DNA of 18,230 nucleotides from CAZCAC01 sp964496575. Its GTDB lineage: Bacteria > Planctomycetota > UBA1135 > GCA-002686595. Position numbers and translations under genes: made by a program. The notes beneath the pieces are model-generated. The model was not told the origin of the DNA. It did not search any database and was given only the letters and a program-made list of their open reading frames with translations. The stretch lies in assembly GCA_964496575.1 (NCBI GenBank), contig CAZCAC010000152.1, positions 1 to 18,230 on the forward strand, given 5' to 3'. The first letter of the stretch is position 1. Each line of letters opens with the position of its first letter. This document shows positions 8,544 through 16,497 of this stretch, piece by piece.

Positions 8544-9383
8544 CGCCGCCACCCATCCCGGAGAATCACTGGGGGCCACCGGCTGCGCGATTCCAGCCTG
8601 GCCAGTAGGCAGCAACGTGTCATGACCGGTCAGGTAGATGCTGCCCTGGGAGCTGGCGGTTGCGCCAGGCGCGCACGCGGTGGCGAGAGTGGTCAGGTGC
8701 AGTCCCGCGTGTGGATGGGAGAAGGCCCGGCCAGCTCGCACCAGCTCTTCTCGGTCCGCTCTTCCAATCGTCGTCGAATACATCGTCTCGCATCTCCAGG
8801 CAAATGGGTGAGCTGCGAATCCTGTGATCGGTTGGATCGTGCGGGGCTCCCCGGCGACCTCTGCGCGGTTCGATCACCGCACCCCTACTTCATCATCAGC
8901 CGCTCGGAGCCTCGCGCCGCAGCCTATAGCCGGTCCGCGGGACGGCGCCATCGGTCAAAACCAGATCCGTGGCCTTCAAGTCAATGACTCTCCCTTTCGA
9001 GCGTTTGGTGTGGAACTCTCGAACATGGCAAGGGAGATGTCCCACCGGAGATCTTCGCCGCAGCACCAGTCTCCGAGGATTGCCACCTCTTGAAGTGCGT
9101 TGTCTCCCTGGGATCCGGTTGCGTATCTCACCACATCATCTCACCACCCGCTCTCGCTCCTCGCTCGTCATGCGCTCGTGCAGCGATGCGCGCCAGGACT
9201 CCAGCTCCGCGGATTCCGAACCTCCGCGGAGCGAGTCGGCCTGGAGCGGTGAAAGGTTAGCGGCGTGTACGCGTCGGGTGAGCTGTAGACGCCCGCCGAG
9301 CTCGGCGTACCGGAAACGGAGCACATTCCACGCCGTATCCACGGTTCCCGGCCACGGCTGTTTCGATCCCTGGAGAACGTCCG
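8544..9383. other. 840-bp divergent spacer between the sulfatase and SGNH hydrolase genes
   Basis: This is long for such a compact window. It must hold the promoters of two divergent genes. I could not assign a convincing -35/-10 pair to either. The third of it nearest the SGNH gene contains a possible broken gene on the minus strand (8976-9342). The part from 8544 to about 8975 shows no gene I can support, although the sulfatase frame is open to 8783. Confidence 0.5.
8976..9342 (-). pseudogene. Possible frameshifted small gene (two ORFs joined at a 10-bp direct repeat)
   Basis: Two minus-strand frames lie head to tail. The first is open from a GTG at 9342 (an upstream ATG exists at 9411) to a TGA at 9136-9138 and ends in SEERERVVR. 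The second starts at a GTG at 9134 with VVRYATG and runs 52 codons to 8976. The join holds the direct repeat GTGGTGAGAT twice, offset by 13 bp, and each copy reads Val-Val-Arg in its own frame. Skipping one copy fuses the frames into one protein of about 117 residues, charged and probably helical. Third-codon GC of the first part is about 76% by my count, and lower (about 60%) in the second. I recognise no family. It may be a decayed gene, a pair of small genes, or chance open frames in GC-rich DNA. Confidence 0.28.
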
Positions 9384-11036
9384 ATGAACCACCCTCTCCC
9401 CACCCTGGCACTCGCCACTGCCGCTTTCTTCTCTTTCACCGCCGCTCCCCTCGGCGTCGCGCAGGAGGAAGGAGTGAGCGCGGAGCCGGAGATCGTGGTG
9501 ATCGGGTCCTCGGTGGCGGCGGGGTGGGTGACCGGCCGCGAAGCGCGGCAGGATCTCCAGAACGGCTGGGCCGCGCGACTGAAGCGGTTGCTCGCGGCGC
9601 GGGGACGCACGTTGGTCAACGTCTCGAGACCCGGGGACGATACGAAGGCGGTACTCGACCGCCTCGAGGAAGACCTGCTCAACCGCGAACCGAGGTACGC
9701 GATCGTCGGTCTCTCGATGGCCAACGAGGGGCTGGAAACCGAAGACCCCGGTGAGGTCTTCGCGAGCTACGAGGAAGGGATCGGCGAGATCATCGACATC
9801 TGCCGCGAGAGCGCGATCCAGCCGGTGATCGGGCTCTGCTACCCCAACGACAACTTCACCGAGGAGCAGTGCGAGGTGCTGGAGGAGATGAATCTCCTGC
9901 TCCAGAGCCTTTCCGTGCCCACCATCGACTTCCTCGGGCCACTCGACGACGGACACGGCAACTTCGTGCGCGGCTTCACCTTCGACCTCGATCACCCCGA
10001 CGACCTCGGGCACCGGGAGATGTTCCACGCCATCGTACCGAGCCTATTCGACGCCCTCGAGGCGGGCAAGCCGGCACCGGAGCGGGCGAGCAGCGATGGT
10101 CACCTCACCGTCGGCGGTGCGGTCCGGGCGGCCCCGGTCGTCTTCGTGCCGGACGAGGTGATGCACGCCTTCACCGTGACCTTCCGGATACGTTGTGTGA
10201 ACGAAGGCGCCGTCGGTGCGATCGACTGTGGAGAGAGGAGGTTGCAGCTGCAAATCGACGGCACGGGGCGACTGGGGGTCACGCTCGCGGCGGCCGCACT
10301 GCGCCCCGAGAAGAAGCTCACCGACGGGGACTGGCACGAGGTGGTGATCGTCCACCGCCACCTGCGCGGCGAGACCGAGCTCTGGCTGGACGGGGCGTCG
10401 GTGGGTCGGCTCGAAGGAACCCTCGTGCCCCGGCGCTTCGTGCTCGGCGGGCCTTTGACGGTCGGGAAGGAGACCTCGCCGCCGAACGCCGACTACCGCG
10501 AGCTCGTCATCTGCCGCACCGCGTGGACCGAACGCGGGGTAGAGGCCTTCCACGAGGGCGCCCTGCTGCCGGCGAGCCTCGAGGTGTACGCCCCGCTCCG
10601 CGGAGAGCTTCCGGAGCGAGGCGGGACCTTCGAGAACCTCGCGCAGAGCACGGCCGAGCTCCACTTCCACCCCGCTGACCTCACCGAGGCCCTGGCGCGG
10701 CTCGAAGCTCGCATCGAGGCGACGGCGAACGAGCCGCGGTGGATCGATCCCGACCGTCTCGAGCCGATCACGCTCGACGAGGCGGTCCTCGCCCGCTACG
10801 TCGGCGACTACGAGGCGAACCCGCAGGTGACCCTGTTCGTCACCCTGGAGAAGGGGCGCCTGATCTTCTCCCCGGGCGGCCAGGGCAAGACCGAGCTGCA
10901 CGCCGCCTCGGAGACGGAGTTCTTCCTGCGCGTCATGGGGCCCCCGCCGATCCCCGTCGTCTTCGAGCTCGACGACGACGGGAAGGTGACCGGGATGCTC
11001 TTCGACGAAGGGGTGAGCGCGCGGCGGATCGACTGA
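9384..11036 (+). CDS. Secreted SGNH/GDSL-type hydrolase with LamG-like and DUF3471-like domains
   Basis: This is a predicted exported esterase or lipase-like hydrolase of 550 residues, probably acting on acylated carbohydrates (inference). A signal peptide spans about 1-26. The SGNH domain (35-225) shows block I as GSSVAAG at 41-47, with Ser43 the likely nucleophile and Ser in place of the usual Asp42. Block II is Gly84, block III Asn114, and block V has Asp201 and His204 in DLDHPDDLGH. Residues 250-400 resemble a LamG/concanavalin fold (DGDWHEV, ELWLDGASVG). Residues 465-550 resemble DUF3471 (ARYVGDYEANP). A ribosome site GGAG lies 8 nt before the ATG. The gene stands alone, divergent from the sulfatase and convergent with the sigma gene. 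The neighbouring sulfatase suggests polysaccharide processing, but this link is only positional. Confidence 0.82.
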   Translation: MNHPLPTLALATAAFFSFTAAPLGVAQEEGVSAEPEIVVIGSSVAAGWVTGREARQDLQNGWAARLKRLLAARGRTLVNVSRPGDDTKAVLDRLEEDLLNREPRYAIVGLSMANEGLETEDPGEVFASYEEGIGEIIDICRESAIQPVIGLCYPNDNFTEEQCEVLEEMNLLLQSLSVPTIDFLGPLDDGHGNFVRGFTFDLDHPDDLGHREMFHAIVPSLFDALEAGKPAPERASSDGHLTVGGAVRAAPVVFVPDEVMHAFTVTFRIRCVNEGAVGAIDCGERRLQLQIDGTGRLGVTLAAAALRPEKKLTDGDWHEVVIVHRHLRGETELWLDGASVGRLEGTLVPRRFVLGGPLTVGKETSPPNADYRELVICRTAWTERGVEAFHEGALLPASLEVYAPLRGELPERGGTFENLAQSTAELHFHPADLTEALARLEARIEATANEPRWIDPDRLEPITLDEAVLARYVGDYEANPQVTLFVTLEKGRLIFSPGGQGKTELHAASETEFFLRVMGPPPIPVVFELDDDGKVTGMLFDEGVSARRID

Positions 11037-11041
11037 TCCGC
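11024..11041. terminator. Hairpin in the convergent SGNH/sigma gene junction
   Basis: A perfect 7-bp stem, GCGGATC / GATCCGC, with the 4-nt loop GACT includes the SGNH stop codon. The opposing sigma gene stop lies only 12 bp beyond. It could slow or end transcription from both sides, but neither strand has a U-tract. Confidence 0.35.
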
Positions 11042-11048
11042 GTAGCCG

Positions 11049-11528
11049 TCACATCCCCAGGTCGACCATGATCCGCGCCCGCGCCGTGCGCCAGCCCCGC
11101 TCGATCGTCGGAGTCGAAACGCCCATCGCGTCGGCAGTCTCGGCTATCGTCAAGCCGCCGAAGAAGCGCAGCTCGACGAGGCGAGCGAGCTGCTCGTCCT
11201 GCTCGGTGAGTCGTTCGAGCGCGGCGTCGAGGTCGAGCAGATCGAGGGTGTCCGACTCGTAGCGGATCACCAGGTCGTCCAGCGCCTTCGACGGAGCGCG
11301 CCCCTCCCACCGCGCCTCGCGATCCCCGACCAGCCGCAGGTACGCCTCGTGCACCAGCGCGGTGGTCTGCAGGGTGTGGCTCACACGCTCGCCTCGCATC
11401 AGGTGGTCGGCGATCGCGTGGAGCTCCTCGTAGAGCACCCCGAACAGCGGTCCCTCCGCGGCGGCATCCCCCTCGCGGATCCGGTCCAGGAGCTGGGTCA
11501 CCTGGGTTCTGGCTGGATCGTCGGTCAT
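11049..11528 (-). CDS. ECF-type RNA polymerase sigma factor (TIGR02999-like), short in region 2
   Basis: This 159-residue protein resembles the planctomycete-rich ECF sigma group TIGR02999. Region 2 starts normally: TQLLDRIREGD at 11-21 and HTLQTTALVHEAYLRLV at 51-67. Region 4 is well kept: VELRFFGGLTIAETADAMGV at 118-137 with the helix-turn-helix to about residue 152. Between them, the usual stretch after Trp74-Glu-Gly-Arg-Ala (typically HFFGVAA, MRRILVDHARRR, KRGG) is missing. The chain goes directly to LDDLVIRYESD, so about 30 residues of region 2.3/2.4, the part that melts and reads the -10 element, appear to be lost without a frame change. The family is usually about 185-190 residues long. 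The ATG at 11528 has GGGAG only about 3 nt away; an in-frame extension to 11759 looks non-coding. It is divergent from the HEAT-repeat gene. Confidence 0.8.
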   Translation of the reverse strand: MTDDPARTQVTQLLDRIREGDAAAEGPLFGVLYEELHAIADHLMRGERVSHTLQTTALVHEAYLRLVGDREARWEGRAPSKALDDLVIRYESDTLDLLDLDAALERLTEQDEQLARLVELRFFGGLTIAETADAMGVSTPTIERGWRTARARIMVDLGM

Positions 11529-11718
11529 TCGCTCCCCGGCGCACGGCCCGGGTGCGGCCCCGGGCGCGGCCCGACGCCCATTCTCGCCGCTCGGCCGTAG
11601 AGGACAAGTGGGGGGCCGCGGCGAAACCCCGGAGATCGTGATGGAAGCCGGAGGCCTTGTGCGCCCTTCCGGTTGACGGGCCAGGCGATCGGTCGGGCCG
11701 AATCCCAGGAGAAACACG
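11529..11718. promoter_or_regulatory. Divergent promoter region between the sigma gene and HEAT/DNRLRE operon
   Basis: These 190 bp separate two genes transcribed away from each other, so promoters for both should lie here. The sequence is very GC-rich, with no clear sigma-70 boxes and no ECF-type pair at correct spacing that I can defend. The ribosome site AGGAG before the HEAT gene is at its right edge. Confidence 0.4.
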
Positions 11719-12618
11719 ATGATCACGGGCAAAGCAGTGCTGGTCGGAGGGGCTCTCACCCTGGCGGGCGTGACCTTGTGGCTCGGAATGAGCTTCGACC
11801 GAGCTCAGGTCGCCCCGATCGGTGTGGTGGAGCAGGACGGAGGGCGAGCTCTCGCCGACGCCGGCGACCCGAACCCGGGGGCTCCCGCGAGTGAAGATCC
11901 GTCTCCGGATGAGCGACTCGAGCTGGCTCCAGAGCCCGCGGCTCCCGACCCCCTCGCGAAGGCGCGCGCCTTCAACCGGCAGAACCTCGGCCCCGACGGC
12001 TGGCCGGTCGGCCTGCGCGATCCCGACAGCTACAACCCCTGGGACCGCGAGCTCACGGGGCGGATGCGACGGGAGCTCGATACCGAGGAGATCCTCGAGC
12101 GGGTCTCTCACGCCGACGCGCACACCGCGCTGGCGGCGAGACAGGCGCTGAAGCTCGATCGTCACGTCCACCTCGAGCTCTTCCGCGAGTGGCTCGGCGA
12201 TCCGCGACAAGGGGAACGGGTGCAGCTCGCCTTGAAGGGCCTTCGCGTGCTGGGCACTCGTGGGCTCGAAGCGGAGGTGCGGCGAGTCGCCGTCACGGCT
12301 GCCGATCCCGCGGTGCGCGGAGAAGCGCTGCGGATCCTCGGCACGGATGATCTGCGCCCCCTGCAGGCGGCGATGGCCGATGCCGACTGGTCGGTTCGCA
12401 ACACCGCGCTCTCCAGAGCCGCGCAGGTCGGCGACCCGACACCTGAGCTCCGGAGCGCGGTGGGCGCTCTCCAGGACGACCCGCGTCCGATCGTCCGCGC
12501 TCGAGCACGCACGCTCCTCGCGCGCTGGTCTCCCGGCGAGGAGGCCGAGCGAGGAGCTGGATCCCCGCACTCATCGATTCCGAACGACCATTCCCGCCTC
12601 GAGGAGGCTTCACGATGA
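11719..12618 (+). CDS. Membrane-anchored HEAT-repeat protein, function unknown
   Basis: This 299-residue protein has an N-terminal hydrophobic segment at about 5-24, which is an uncleaved anchor or a signal. A Pro/Glu/Asp-rich linker at 35-80 follows. The rest is helical and Ala/Leu/Arg-rich, with HEAT-like repeats at about 160-272 (for example DPAVRGEALRILG, DADWSVRNTALSRAAQ, DDPRPIVRARARTLLARW). Such repeats usually bind proteins and have no enzymatic role. The start ATG has AGGAG about 8 nt upstream. The stop overlaps the next gene's start as ATGA, and the AGGAGG of that next gene lies inside this one, so the two proteins are made together and probably work together at the cell envelope. 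I recognise no named family. Confidence 0.75.
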   Translation: MITGKAVLVGGALTLAGVTLWLGMSFDRAQVAPIGVVEQDGGRALADAGDPNPGAPASEDPSPDERLELAPEPAAPDPLAKARAFNRQNLGPDGWPVGLRDPDSYNPWDRELTGRMRRELDTEEILERVSHADAHTALAARQALKLDRHVHLELFREWLGDPRQGERVQLALKGLRVLGTRGLEAEVRRVAVTAADPAVRGEALRILGTDDLRPLQAAMADADWSVRNTALSRAAQVGDPTPELRSAVGALQDDPRPIVRARARTLLARWSPGEEAERGAGSPHSSIPNDHSRLEEASR

Positions 12619-15600
12619 ACTCCGCGATCCACACGATTCCCCCTGCCCTGTTCCTCTTCGTTTCGGTCCTCTCGAGCTCCGAGGGTCTCGCCCAGGGAGT
12701 GAAGTCGTCTCGCAGCGACTTCGTCGGCGGTCCCGTGACCTCCAGCTTCCAGCCGGGGGACGGCAACTGGCCCCACTCCGAGATCGCCGACTGGCGGTTG
12801 ATCGAGAGCTCTCCGGACCTGACTGGGACCCCCTGGGCGTCGACGGTGGTCGTCGGCCGGAGCCCGTTCCCCGGGGACGACGGCGAGCACCGCTGGCTGG
12901 TGTCGTTCCCGGGTGCGGTCGGCCACGAAGCCGGACAGATCCCGATCCTCGCCCAGGTCCTCGAGGCGACGATCGAGGTGTACGCCGTCGGGGACGCCGG
13001 CTCGCCGGTCGCGGTACGCGGTGTGACCGAGGACCACCTCGGGCAGACGGGACGGCTGTTCGGACAGGACTCCACACGGGCGCCGAGCTGGAACTCGCGC
13101 TTCCCCGAGCTCACCTGGACCGTTCCGGGCGCGGGGTGGCCGGGGAGCTCCTCGGCGCCCCTCGACGAACAGAGCGCCGGGGAGGGCGACGGCTGGCTGA
13201 GCTTCGATATCACCGCCGCGGTCCAGGGCTGGGTCGACGAGCCGACCAGCAATCACGGTCTGCTCTTCACCGCGACGGACCTCGACGCTCCCGCACAGGG
13301 TTTCGCCGGTGGCTCGGCACACGATTCGTTGCTGCCGATCCTGACCGTGACCTGGTTCACCGGCGTGGACCTCGTGCCCCCGGAGATCGAGATCACCACC
13401 GAGACCACCTCGCCAGTTCGGGTGGCCTTCGTCGAGGGAACCGTGACCCCGGATGCGATCTCGGTGGAGTTCCGCCGCGGGGAGGGCCCCTGGCACGACG
13501 CGAAACGCCAGAGCGGGACGACCTGGTACGCGCGGGTCGAGCTCGAGGCAGAGTCGGCGACGACCTTCGACGTCCGCGCGACCGACGCGGCCGGCAACGA
13601 GGAGATCGAGACGCAGCTGATCACCTGGCAGGTGATCGACCCGCTGGTCGCCTCGCCCCTGCTCCTGGCTCGAGACGAGGCGGTGCTGTTCGCTCCGCCG
13701 GCGCTCGATCCTGCGGTGCACTCGGTCGACATCGAGACCGGAGATGCGCTTCCCTTCCCCGTCCTGGCCTATCCCGGGTATCCCCGGGAGGTCTCCTATC
13801 ACTACCCGGGCGAGTTCGTCACCCGCTTCGTCGGACGAGACGAGGACGGCCAGGTGGTCGAGGTTCACACGCTCGCGGTCACGGTGATCGACGTGGCGGC
13901 GAAGCGCGCCATCGCCGATCAGGTCGGTTTCCCCCGCGGCATGGACTTCGAGCTCGAGCCCCTCGACCGGGTCGACTCCATCGCCATGGTCGCGGCGGAT
14001 CCGTGGCGGCTGCGAGTGAGCGATCTGCACGTCGACGAGGACGAGCTCCTGGCGACACTGCTGCCGACCATGCTGGGCAGCCCGCTGCTGCAGGTTCGCC
14101 TCGGCGGACCGACCGGCCGGGTGATCTACGAGGAACCGGTGCACGCGTTCCTGATCCAGCACAAGGAGCTCACCGGTCTCTCCCTGAATGGCGAGGTGGA
14201 GATGCGTACGCGCATCGTTCCCCCCATGGTGTTGCGCAAGGTCCCGTTCCTGGAGTTCGAGGCGAAGCTGTTCAGCGATGGCGCGAGGTTCCCCGAGAAT
14301 CTCGACCTAGACCAGGACGGACTGATGCGCTTCGGTGTCGGGGCCTTCGACGAGGGCGGGATGCTCACCCTCCCCGCAATCCACGATCCGGATCTGGCAG
14401 CGGAGTTCTGCCGGTCGCTGAGCGCCTTCAACCCGAACGAGTTTCCGATCTCCCTGGCCACCGGACACAACGCAGCGGTGTGTGGAGCCAAGGTGGTCGT
14501 CGAGGACTATCCCGCGTACGCGGGTTCGGAGATCTCCTTCACCCTCGAGGGAACGGGCGACCTCGACTACATCTACGACTCGAGCTGGACGATCGAGGAC
14601 ACCGGGCTGGTGAGCTCCTACGTCTCGACCGGGTCGGGCACCGCCGGGACGGCCGCCTATCAGATCCTGGCCACGGAGACGAGCCCGGTCACGCGCTCCG
14701 GTTCCTTCGAGTTCGACTGGGGCGGCCTCGGACAGTACGGCGACGACGAGACCATCGACTTCGAGATGGAGGTCGAGGATGGGACCTACCGCGTCCGGGT
14801 CTCCCCCCTGAACTCCTACGATACGACGGCGATCGGGAAGTCGCTGAAGGCGGAGGCGTCGCTCGACCTGGTCCCCAAGAACTCCGACTGGTCCTGTAGC
14901 CTGCCCCTCTCCGACTACAGCGGGGAAGACGTCACCATCACCACCAACCGGGCGGGAATGCACACGGTCACCGGAACCGACGTCGACGATGCCACCAACA
15001 CGGATACCCAGACCTTCTACGTGGTAGGCTGCTTCGTCCCGGGAATGAACGACAAGGTCCTGGTCGGCGTCGGCGGGACGGTCGACCTGCCCTCGGTGGG
15101 GGAACCCACCGGTGGCGACTTCACCTGGACCGTGACCGGGGGCACCGCGTACAGCTTCGTGGGCGGCACCGGCTCCTCCTCTCAGGACATCTCGCTGCAG
15201 TTTGACGAACCCGGTCACTACTTCGTCGACGTCTCCTACCTCCACAGCTCCGTGTCGTCGCCGTCGAGCAAGTACCCCGAGTCGGAGGGATCGACCCTCG
15301 ACTCCGACCGGGTGGAGATCGTGGCGGTCGACTACGAGGTCGAGGAGGTGACCAGACTCGATCCGGAGCGCCGCAGCACTCGGTTCCTGGAGCTCAAGCC
15401 CCTGCCGCCCACCATCTCGCTGAGCGACATCGGTTTCTCCGTTCCCGACCCGGCGCCCGGTAAGGTCGCGGCGAACCTCGATCTTCAGGGCGGTCGGATC
15501 GAGATCACCGACCTGCTGCAGCAGGACCTCCTGACTCCCTTCGAGGACGTGGTCGTGCTCGATATCGACCCCTTGCTGCCCTCCCTGCCGAGCACGTCGA

Positions 15601-16208
15601 AGCAGATCGGGCTGTGGAAGTACTACCTCCCGATCGGCAACAACGCGATCGAGGCGATGAAGGACGAAGGCACCGACAAGGCTGTGGACCTGTCCAGCGC
15701 TCTCGGGATGATGGTGAACATGGACCTCCAGAACCTGATGGCGGACCACGGCCCGATCTTCAAGGACGCGAACATGTTCGTGAAGAAGATCAGGGACCGG
15801 TACATCGATGAAATCGAGCCGATGATCGTCGGCGCGCATGTGTACCCCTTCCCGAATCTGGAGATCAAGGAGGGGGACGGTTGGAGCATCGACGCGGCCC
15901 TCGACCTGGACTTCAAGGGCGTCACCGTTCACATGCCCGGCCTGGGAACGTCACTCAACGACGACACCCTGCCATGGATCCTCAAGAACGGTCTCAAAGC
16001 CGACCTGGTTCACTTCGTCGGGGGCTCCGCCGCCATCGCGGCCCGCAACGAAGGCACGGTCTACGTGCCGAAGGTCGGCCACATCATGTACGACTGCACG
16101 CTGTTGTTCGGAGTCCGCTCCCACGTCAAGTACAAAGACCTGGCCGGTAAGGAGCACAAGGGCTACACCGACTACCTGGTCGGAGTCGGGCTGCTGCTGC
16201 ATTACTAG
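12615..16208 (+). CDS. Large exported DNRLRE-domain protein with Ig/PKD-like modules, function unknown
   Basis: This 1197-residue protein has a signal peptide (about 1-27, ending near GLAQG). Residues 75-247 match the DNRLRE domain seen in exported bacterial structural or matrix proteins; the clearest part is WLSFDITAAVQGWVDEP followed by NHGLLF. Residues about 255-345 look like an Ig-type beta module (RATDAAGNEE). An EF-hand-like calcium loop, DLDQDG, is at 564-569. Beta-rich PKD-like stretches occupy about 620-905. The C-terminal 270 residues (about 930-1197) match no family I know, and I see no sorting signal. The AGGAGG site lies 7 nt before the ATG, and the ATGA overlap with the HEAT gene shows coupling. 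The stop TAG is 82 bp before the assembly gap, so the gene is complete. An extracellular structural or binding role is inferred; no catalytic motif is visible. Confidence 0.75.
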   Translation: MNSAIHTIPPALFLFVSVLSSSEGLAQGVKSSRSDFVGGPVTSSFQPGDGNWPHSEIADWRLIESSPDLTGTPWASTVVVGRSPFPGDDGEHRWLVSFPGAVGHEAGQIPILAQVLEATIEVYAVGDAGSPVAVRGVTEDHLGQTGRLFGQDSTRAPSWNSRFPELTWTVPGAGWPGSSSAPLDEQSAGEGDGWLSFDITAAVQGWVDEPTSNHGLLFTATDLDAPAQGFAGGSAHDSLLPILTVTWFTGVDLVPPEIEITTETTSPVRVAFVEGTVTPDAISVEFRRGEGPWHDAKRQSGTTWYARVELEAESATTFDVRATDAAGNEEIETQLITWQVIDPLVASPLLLARDEAVLFAPPALDPAVHSVDIETGDALPFPVLAYPGYPREVSYHYPGEFVTRFVGRDEDGQVVEVHTLAVTVIDVAAKRAIADQVGFPRGMDFELEPLDRVDSIAMVAADPWRLRVSDLHVDEDELLATLLPTMLGSPLLQVRLGGPTGRVIYEEPVHAFLIQHKELTGLSLNGEVEMRTRIVPPMVLRKVPFLEFEAKLFSDGARFPENLDLDQDGLMRFGVGAFDEGGMLTLPAIHDPDLAAEFCRSLSAFNPNEFPISLATGHNAAVCGAKVVVEDYPAYAGSEISFTLEGTGDLDYIYDSSWTIEDTGLVSSYVSTGSGTAGTAAYQILATETSPVTRSGSFEFDWGGLGQYGDDETIDFEMEVEDGTYRVRVSPLNSYDTTAIGKSLKAEASLDLVPKNSDWSCSLPLSDYSGEDVTITTNRAGMHTVTGTDVDDATNTDTQTFYVVGCFVPGMNDKVLVGVGGTVDLPSVGEPTGGDFTWTVTGGTAYSFVGGTGSSSQDISLQFDEPGHYFVDVSYLHSSVSSPSSKYPESEGSTLDSDRVEIVAVDYEVEEVTRLDPERRSTRFLELKPLPPTISLSDIGFSVPDPAPGKVAANLDLQGGRIEITDLLQQDLLTPFEDVVVLDIDPLLPSLPSTSKQIGLWKYYLPIGNNAIEAMKDEGTDKAVDLSSALGMMVNMDLQNLMADHGPIFKDANMFVKKIRDRYIDEIEPMIVGAHVYPFPNLEIKEGDGWSIDAALDLDFKGVTVHMPGLGTSLNDDTLPWILKNGLKADLVHFVGGSAAIAARNEGTVYVPKVGHIMYDCTLLFGVRSHVKYKDLAGKEHKGYTDYLVGVGLLLHY

Positions 16209-16497
16209 GCCCCAGCGAGCTCCTGCCATCCACGGCGGCGCCGGGGAGCCAGTCTCCCCCGCGCCCCCCCCAGTGGAGTCAGGCCGAGGGNNNNNNNNNN
16301 CCCCCCCCCGCCCCCCCGCCCCCGGCCCCCCCCGGGGGGGGGGGGGGGCCCTGGCCCCCGCCCCCCCGCCCGCTGTGGAGTCTGGCCGAGAGCGGGCTCC
16401 GGCTCGTATCGAGGGGGAATCTCGATCGGAGGTTTGACGACCCGCCCCTCCGAACTGAAGAATCCGTGCTCCCAGACCCCGACCCCCAGCTCCTTCC
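16209..16497. other. Intergenic region with a 10-N assembly gap in poly-C/G sequence
   Basis: No gene lies here. Ten unknown bases (16291-16300) are followed by C-runs, a run of 15 G (16334-16348), and more C-runs. Near-identical 16-mers flank this block (16273-16288 and 16375-16390, one mismatch). It looks like a scaffold join of low-quality contig ends, so the real distance and even the adjacency of the genes on each side are uncertain. Confidence 0.8.
16273..16390. repeat. Direct repeat of 16 bp flanking the assembly gap
   Basis: GTGGAGTCAGGCCGAG (16273-16288) recurs as GTGGAGTCTGGCCGAG (16375-16390). The copies sit on opposite sides of the N-gap, each next to C-rich sequence. They may be the same locus represented twice by two unmerged contig ends. 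Confidence 0.6.

Noticed and set aside
8544..8783. 80-residue N-terminal extension of the sulfatase
   Set aside because: It would place the clear signal peptide inside the protein, and its sequence does not resemble any sulfatase N-terminus. The frame is probably open by chance.
11529..11759. 77-residue N-terminal extension of the sigma factor
   Set aside because: It is Pro/Arg/Gly-rich and unlike the family, which begins close to the TQLLDRIREGD segment.
12162..14162. Minus-strand open frame of 666 codons
   Set aside because: It is antisense to the HEAT and DNRLRE genes, with skewed composition and no motif.
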